NCBI GenBank assembly: GCA_036397975.1
Contig: DASWHW010000004.1
Coordinates: 1 to 26,073, forward strand
Source of the DNA: SZUA-287 sp036397975
Lineage (GTDB): Bacteria > Bacteroidota > Ignavibacteria > UBA10030 > UBA6906
Direction of reading: 5' to 3'
DNA length: 26,073 nucleotides
Position numbers and translations under genes: made by a program
Notes under the pieces: generated by a model
What the model was told of the DNA's origin: nothing
What the model saw: only the letters and a program-made list of their open reading frames with translations
Database searches by the model: none
Shown: positions 22,093-26,073 of the stretch, in pieces
Position numbering within the stretch: position 1 is the stretch's first letter
How the letters are laid out: each line of letters opens with the position of its first letter

Positions 22093-24300
22093 CTATTTTC
22101 CTCTGATATTGTTTTGCTTCGAAGACTCCATCTGACGAATCTTACTCTCGAGGCTTGTGACTTCTTCATTGAATGGATCGATGAGAAACGCCTTTGCAAG
22201 TTCATCAAGGGCTTTCGCATATTCACCCTGCACCGCCAGTGCATCGGCGTCATCCAAACACTGCTGGATTGACTCAGAATCAGAATCCGTATGTGAGGAG
22301 GTGCTGTTACTTTGTCCGTTGGTGGGGGTGCTGTTCTTTGCTTCCCAAATTCGTCTCTCCAGATCCTTCACTGCTGCATCGTCTTCGTCCATTGCCAATG
22401 CCAAAGCAACTTCCGCGAGGGCTTCATCAAACTGTCCCGCCGCATAGAATAACTGAGCTCGATCCCGGTGCGATGTCTTCGAGGGTTTCACAAACCTATT
22501 TTCCGAAGCGGATGAGTCCTTCCCGTTCTTCTTCGTTTGGAGTTCTCCTGACACTTTTCCGTGAAGAGCGAGAAGTTCTTTGTTCGTGCCGTCAATATCG
22601 AGTCCCGTGTTCACTTCGCGAAGGGCGTCATGAAAACTTCCTTTGTGGAAAAACTCCTCCGCGCGGGAAAGATGTTCATGCACTGTCGTGCGTGCACTCC
22701 GCTCTCCATTTGATATCGCTTCTCGATGTGCAAGAAACTCCTTCAAAATCTCATCCGACAGTCGTGAAATGAGATCGTTCAGTGGATCGAGTGCAAAAGC
22801 CTTTGTGATTTCATCCAGAGCCCTTTGGTAATCTCCTTCATCACGGAAACGCTCTGCCTGGACTCGATGACTTTCGACCGAAGCCCCGGTATCCTGTTGG
22901 GGTTCGTCACCATCGTCTTCTGATGCTTGTTTGTGCTCAGACTGTGCGTTCCGGATCTTTTGTTCAAGGACACGGGTGGCCTCATCAAACGGATTCAAGC
23001 GAAACGCTGCTGCCACTTCGGCTAGGGCTTGCTCGAATTGGTCTTCGGCGAGGTGTTCCTTGGCGGATGATAAATGTTCCTCAAGTTCCTTCTGTTGAGC
23101 CTGCTTTTCTGCCTCTCGCACGGCATTCTTCTCACGGAGAATATTCTCAAGCTCATCAGCCTTTTGCTTATTTCGTTCCTCCTCCATCCTCTTTCGTTCC
23201 GCCTCTGCCTCCCGACGCTTTCGCTCTTCGGTTTGACGGATAAACTCTTCCTGTGCCGCAAGGATTTCATTCTCACATTCCTGCAAGTCGTCGCTTACCG
23301 GATCGAGGATATACGCTCGGGTAATAATTGTGAGAGCCGCGCTATAGTCTTGCCGGGTTGCAAGCTCTCGGGCCTGGATTATTTGCTTTTGCACGGCCTG
23401 TTGCAAGGCCTGAAGCCGTTTCTGTTCCTCTTCTGCTTTCTTCTTCGCACGCTGAGCCTCCTCATCACGTTGTTTCTTAAGAGCTTCCTGTATCTCCCGG
23501 GAAAGAACTGTGACTTCTTTGTTCGAAGGATCAAGAGCTTTGATGAATGCTAATTCATCTTGCGACTTCTCAAGATTCAACTCCGCGAGGGACTTCCTTG
23601 CCTCGTCCAGATGCTGTTTGATTTTCTCCTGCTGAGCGTTCCGTCGGGCTTCCTCTTCTTGTTTCTTCTGTGCCTCCTGTTCGTGTTGAACGCGCTGCAA
23701 CTCTGTACGAAGTTCTTCTGCCCGGCGTTCCTCGAGGGCGTGCGCTTGCTCGGCGTCCACCTGTTCCTTTCGCTTCAAGGATTCTTCCTGGTGGACGCGG
23801 ATGTCCTTCTCCACCTGGGCTATTTCTTGATTCGCGGCATCAAGTAGGTAGGCGCGGGATACCTCGTCGAGAGCGCGGCTGAATTCGTTCCTCGTTGCAA
23901 GTTCTTTTGCACGAGCCAGATACGAACCTATCTTGGCAATGATTGCCGCTCTGCGGACATCGTTATTCAAACGTAATTGGTCCTTTGCTTCTTGCTCATC
24001 CGAATCGTGCACCCTGTTCTCTGCCATTTCATGCAAGTGCCGTTCTTCCTCTTGAATCGCAAGAGAGGAAATCTGTTCAAGAACAGGAGAGAGGGGGACA
24101 CTTTTCGAGGGAATTGGTGTTGAGTTGTTTTTGTCATTGGCCGAATTCTCTTTTTGAGCACCGAGAAGGGCACGCACCCTTTCTTCGAACGCTTCCGCAT
24201 ATGCATTCTTCGGATCGAGTACACGTGCTTGTGCGATTACCTCGAGTGCCGCCTCGTAGTTTCCTTCCTTCACAAGTTTATCAGCCTGCCTGAGAAGCAT
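22093..24300 (-). CDS. Cytoplasmic protein of nine TPR-like repeats and coiled-coil linkers
   Basis: 735 residues, no export signal. Nine repeat units lie near 1-47, 120-168, 227-273, 303-350, 406-453, 477-523, 540-586, 611-655 and 678-724. The pattern is AxxLxxxGxYxxALxEVxxAFxLDPxNxEVxxLExxI. The first five are separated by long stretches dominated by E, K, R, Q and A (for instance 170-226 and 350-405) that should form coiled coils. Units 1-5 match units 1-5 of the 10557-12704 protein in order and in details, such as unit 4 ending in CENEIL against CEERIL, so the two genes are paralogues. No catalytic motif is seen. A weak AGGAAA stands 11 nt before the ATG. It is followed 22 nt later by the TonB paralogue A, probably co-transcribed. 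A role as a scaffold for the TonB proteins is inferred from shared repeats. Confidence 0.9.
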   Translation of the reverse strand: MLLRQADKLVKEGNYEAALEVIAQARVLDPKNAYAEAFEERVRALLGAQKENSANDKNNSTPIPSKSVPLSPVLEQISSLAIQEEERHLHEMAENRVHDSDEQEAKDQLRLNNDVRRAAIIAKIGSYLARAKELATRNEFSRALDEVSRAYLLDAANQEIAQVEKDIRVHQEESLKRKEQVDAEQAHALEERRAEELRTELQRVQHEQEAQKKQEEEARRNAQQEKIKQHLDEARKSLAELNLEKSQDELAFIKALDPSNKEVTVLSREIQEALKKQRDEEAQRAKKKAEEEQKRLQALQQAVQKQIIQARELATRQDYSAALTIITRAYILDPVSDDLQECENEILAAQEEFIRQTEERKRREAEAERKRMEEERNKQKADELENILREKNAVREAEKQAQQKELEEHLSSAKEHLAEDQFEQALAEVAAAFRLNPFDEATRVLEQKIRNAQSEHKQASEDDGDEPQQDTGASVESHRVQAERFRDEGDYQRALDEITKAFALDPLNDLISRLSDEILKEFLAHREAISNGERSARTTVHEHLSRAEEFFHKGSFHDALREVNTGLDIDGTNKELLALHGKVSGELQTKKNGKDSSASENRFVKPSKTSHRDRAQLFYAAGQFDEALAEVALALAMDEDDAAVKDLERRIWEAKNSTPTNGQSNSTSSHTDSDSESIQQCLDDADALAVQGEYAKALDELAKAFLIDPFNEEVTSLESKIRQMESSKQNNIRGK

Positions 24301-24371
24301 GGTTGTCGAATTTCCTACAAATCGTGACGATGTGAAAGGCGCGCGTTCCCATCCTTTCCCCCCTTGCCGTT

Positions 24372-24392
24372 AATGTTGGGTCAGCCAACATT
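24372..24392. promoter_or_regulatory. Inverted repeat upstream of the nine-repeat gene (candidate operator)
   Basis: AATGTTGG (24372-24379) and CCAACATT (24385-24392) are perfect 8-bp arms around GTCAG. The repeat sits in the 233-nt gap between TonB paralogue B and the nine-repeat gene, about 70 nt before the latter's ATG and just downstream of a TATATA tract (24409-24416 on +), so near a possible transcription start. The core TGTTG-N7-CAACA repeats the element at 10398-10414. A hairpin followed by TTTT (24391-24394) on the + strand is an alternative reading, but no + strand gene ends here. Confidence 0.45.
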
Positions 24393-24533
24393 TTGCCTCT
24401 TTCCCATGATATATAACAAAGGTTACGCCAGAACTTCGGACGTCAATTTGGTGCAGAAGACGAGAATCACCGAAATGAGTCTGAACGTGAGTTTAATGTG
24501 GGTGAAAATTCTACAAATAGCGGACGTATTAAG

Positions 24534-26027
24534 TTACTGAGGTCGGAAAAGGAATGGAACGCTGATCCAGGCAATCACCGGACCATTGGCAGTTTGGGCG
24601 GGGGAATAGCTGGACTTGAGTGCCGCAACAATGGAAGGAGTCTCAAATACTGAATTAGAAGATTTGAACACACGCGCGCTTATCGGCTTACCCTGAGTAT
24701 CGAGTTGAACATGGATTATTACCTGACCGGACAGGCCAGCTTTTCGTGCGCTGTCAGGATATGTCGGTTCCTGAAGTTGCACAACACGTGGTGCAACTTC
24801 AAACTTCGCAAAGCTGACCGCTTCTTCATTTGATGTCTGTGCAGAAGGTGAAGTGTTCACCGGTTGAACACTAACTGGTTGCGGGCTAGGCTTTTGTGCT
24901 GTTTCAATTGACGAGATCGTTGGGGTCGGCTCCTTGGTTTTTATCTCGGTTGGCAGAGGCTTTTGCGGTGGAGTAGCCGACTTTTCCTCATTGGCGCGCT
25001 GCTTAATGTCTGGGGGTCCAGAAACTACTGGGTCCGTCTCAAGCGGACGAACTTGTGGTGTTGCTACTTCGAGCATTTCTCCACTCTGAGAGCTACTCTG
25101 TATGCTGGTACCACTATCCACACGAGGAGGAGTTTCAGATTTGATTTCCGGTTTTTCTTCCTTTCCCAGGAATTTGAACGACTCCGACGGAGATGAAACC
25201 TCTTGATCAATTGTGTTTTGCTGGGGATCGGGAGAAGAGGAAAGATAATAGTATGCCCCCGCTGCCGCGGCAAAGAGAATAAGTATGAATACAACAAAGA
25301 AAATGGGAGGACGTGCCGGCACATACTCCTTCCCAACAGGCTCCTCGAATACGATATCACGCTGAGTTCCCGCAAAACCTGGCATTCGTTGACCGAAGGA
25401 CCTGTCTAGATCATCCTCGTCAGCTCGATGATTGAGGAGGTGCTTCGAAACATCAATCGGAACATCTTGTTGAAGTGGAATGCTTGGACCTTTCAATCGT
25501 TTTTCCGCCAGCTTCAAGATCTTCTCCTCAATTTCTTTCGCCAGCTCATTCTCCGGATCGATCATTTGAATCCGTCGTATCTCCGCCATCGCATTGTCGT
25601 ATGCACCCCTGGTAATGAACCTCTCCGCCTGATCGAAATACTGTTGCTTCAGATTATTCGCAACCGGATCCTTTGCGGGTTTCTCGTTCACGATTGCAGG
25701 CGTGGGTGGCGTGAGTGTCGGCGCCGCTGGAGCACGAGGGGGAAGATCATGATCCTCAATCTCGAAGGTCGCACGATCAACGAGTCCGGGCAGTGAACCC
25801 AGAATCTCGTCTTTCATCTGTCGCGTCAGTCTTCCGCTTTGGGAAAGAATTGAGAGGCGCTCGACTTGCTTTTCGAGCGCGATGATATAGATGTTCCGTG
25901 GATGAGTGTTCTTTGCGGTGCGAATAACCTTGAGTGCATCTGCATATTTTCCCGCGTTCACAAGCCGTGTGGTATTGTGGAGCTGTTCGGGAACGATTGA
26001 CTGTATGGATTGACGGGTTGTATTCAT
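24534..26027 (-). CDS. TonB C-terminal domain protein with cytosolic TPR-like repeats (paralogue B)
   Basis: 497 residues with the same plan as paralogue A. Cytosolic TPR-like units lie at about 12-58 (VNAGKYADALKVIRTAKNTH) and 126-172 (TRGAYDNAMAEIRRIQMIDP). The membrane helix is at 241-262 (IFFVVFILILFAAAAGAYYY). A Pro/Ser/Thr/Glu-rich periplasmic linker covers 265-408. The TonB domain is 415-495: EPTYPDSARKAGLSGQVIIH, then DTQGKPISARVFKSSNSVFE, ending AWISVPFLFRPQ. Both paralogues also share a segment after the first repeat (here MKDEILGSLPGLVDRA, in A VDDVLSPLPHLIKRA). The TonB domain marks contact with an outer-membrane or periplasmic partner; the partner is unknown. There is no clear ribosome-binding site. 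The gene starts 46 nt from the window edge, so whatever precedes it is not visible. The gap to the nine-repeat gene is 233 nt, so co-transcription is uncertain. Confidence 0.88.
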   Translation of the reverse strand: MNTTRQSIQSIVPEQLHNTTRLVNAGKYADALKVIRTAKNTHPRNIYIIALEKQVERLSILSQSGRLTRQMKDEILGSLPGLVDRATFEIEDHDLPPRAPAAPTLTPPTPAIVNEKPAKDPVANNLKQQYFDQAERFITRGAYDNAMAEIRRIQMIDPENELAKEIEEKILKLAEKRLKGPSIPLQQDVPIDVSKHLLNHRADEDDLDRSFGQRMPGFAGTQRDIVFEEPVGKEYVPARPPIFFVVFILILFAAAAGAYYYLSSSPDPQQNTIDQEVSSPSESFKFLGKEEKPEIKSETPPRVDSGTSIQSSSQSGEMLEVATPQVRPLETDPVVSGPPDIKQRANEEKSATPPQKPLPTEIKTKEPTPTISSIETAQKPSPQPVSVQPVNTSPSAQTSNEEAVSFAKFEVAPRVVQLQEPTYPDSARKAGLSGQVIIHVQLDTQGKPISARVFKSSNSVFETPSIVAALKSSYSPAQTANGPVIAWISVPFLFRPQ

Positions 26028-26073
26028 TGTTCCGATCTGCGAGTCTTTATGATCCGGATCCTTTATCCTGCGG

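Noticed and set aside
22071..22253. N-terminal extension of TonB paralogue A by 61 residues
   Set aside because: It would overlap the coding end of the nine-repeat gene. The extra residues are a frame-shifted reading of that gene, and the paralogue B protein starts near the position of the internal ATG at 22070.
22194..23553. Several + strand open frames of 100-190 residues opposite the nine-repeat gene
   Set aside because: The repeated, charged codon pattern of the real gene keeps the opposite frames open. Their products are low-complexity and match no family.
20565..26027. Ordinary TonB-dependent nutrient uptake locus
   Set aside because: There is no exbB, exbD or TonB-dependent receptor gene within the window, and both TonB proteins have long cytosolic repeat regions that canonical TonB lacks. 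Uptake partners elsewhere in the genome cannot be excluded.
26051..26060. GATCCGGATC palindrome upstream of TonB paralogue B
   Set aside because: Ten bases, common by chance, with no second copy and no promoter element around it.

Overview
The window looks like chromosomal DNA of a Gram-negative bacterium from the Bacteroidota/Chlorobi/Ignavibacteria side of the tree. The lines of evidence are: an efp-accB-accC cluster, an ECF sigma factor whose region 4 carries the ...ADTVKSKKYQCKKAL signature common in Bacteroidota, a small DUF4296-like lipoprotein, UbiA/UbiX-type genes as in menaquinone producers, TonB-type C-terminal domains (hence an outer membrane), and several genes without a Shine-Dalgarno sequence. 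This placement is inference; no rRNA or tRNA gene is present.

Left part (1-10240), mostly housekeeping. A 5'-truncated purM is followed 33 nt later by a soluble two-GAF histidine kinase. A small lipoprotein gene overlaps it convergently. Then comes a + strand run efp - accB - accC - gcvH (translation, malonyl-CoA synthesis, glycine cleavage), ending at a hairpin terminator. gcvP (full-length glycine decarboxylase) and a PA0069-family radical SAM gene lie on the opposite strand.

Middle part (10241-20564). A 316-nt spacer carries a perfect sigma70-consensus promoter. It drives a cytoplasmic protein with eight ~47-residue helical repeats. guaA follows, then a translationally coupled ubiA-ubiX pair (quinone prenylation and prenyl-FMN synthesis). 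A divergent locus comes next: ECF sigma factor plus zinc-finger anti-sigma factor on the - strand, and a secreted DUF4139 protein plus a secreted VWA protein on the + strand. A 15-bp perfect palindrome sits between the two arms.

Right part (20565-26073). Three - strand genes form the most unusual locus. Two paralogous proteins have cytosolic repeat units, one transmembrane helix, a Pro-rich periplasmic linker and a TonB C-terminal domain. Between them lies a nine-repeat protein that is a paralogue of the 10557-12704 protein. No exbB/exbD or receptor gene is nearby. The two repeat-protein genes also share a TGTTG-N7-CAACA inverted repeat upstream. Together these four genes look like one uncharacterised repeat-scaffold/TonB system split over two loci.
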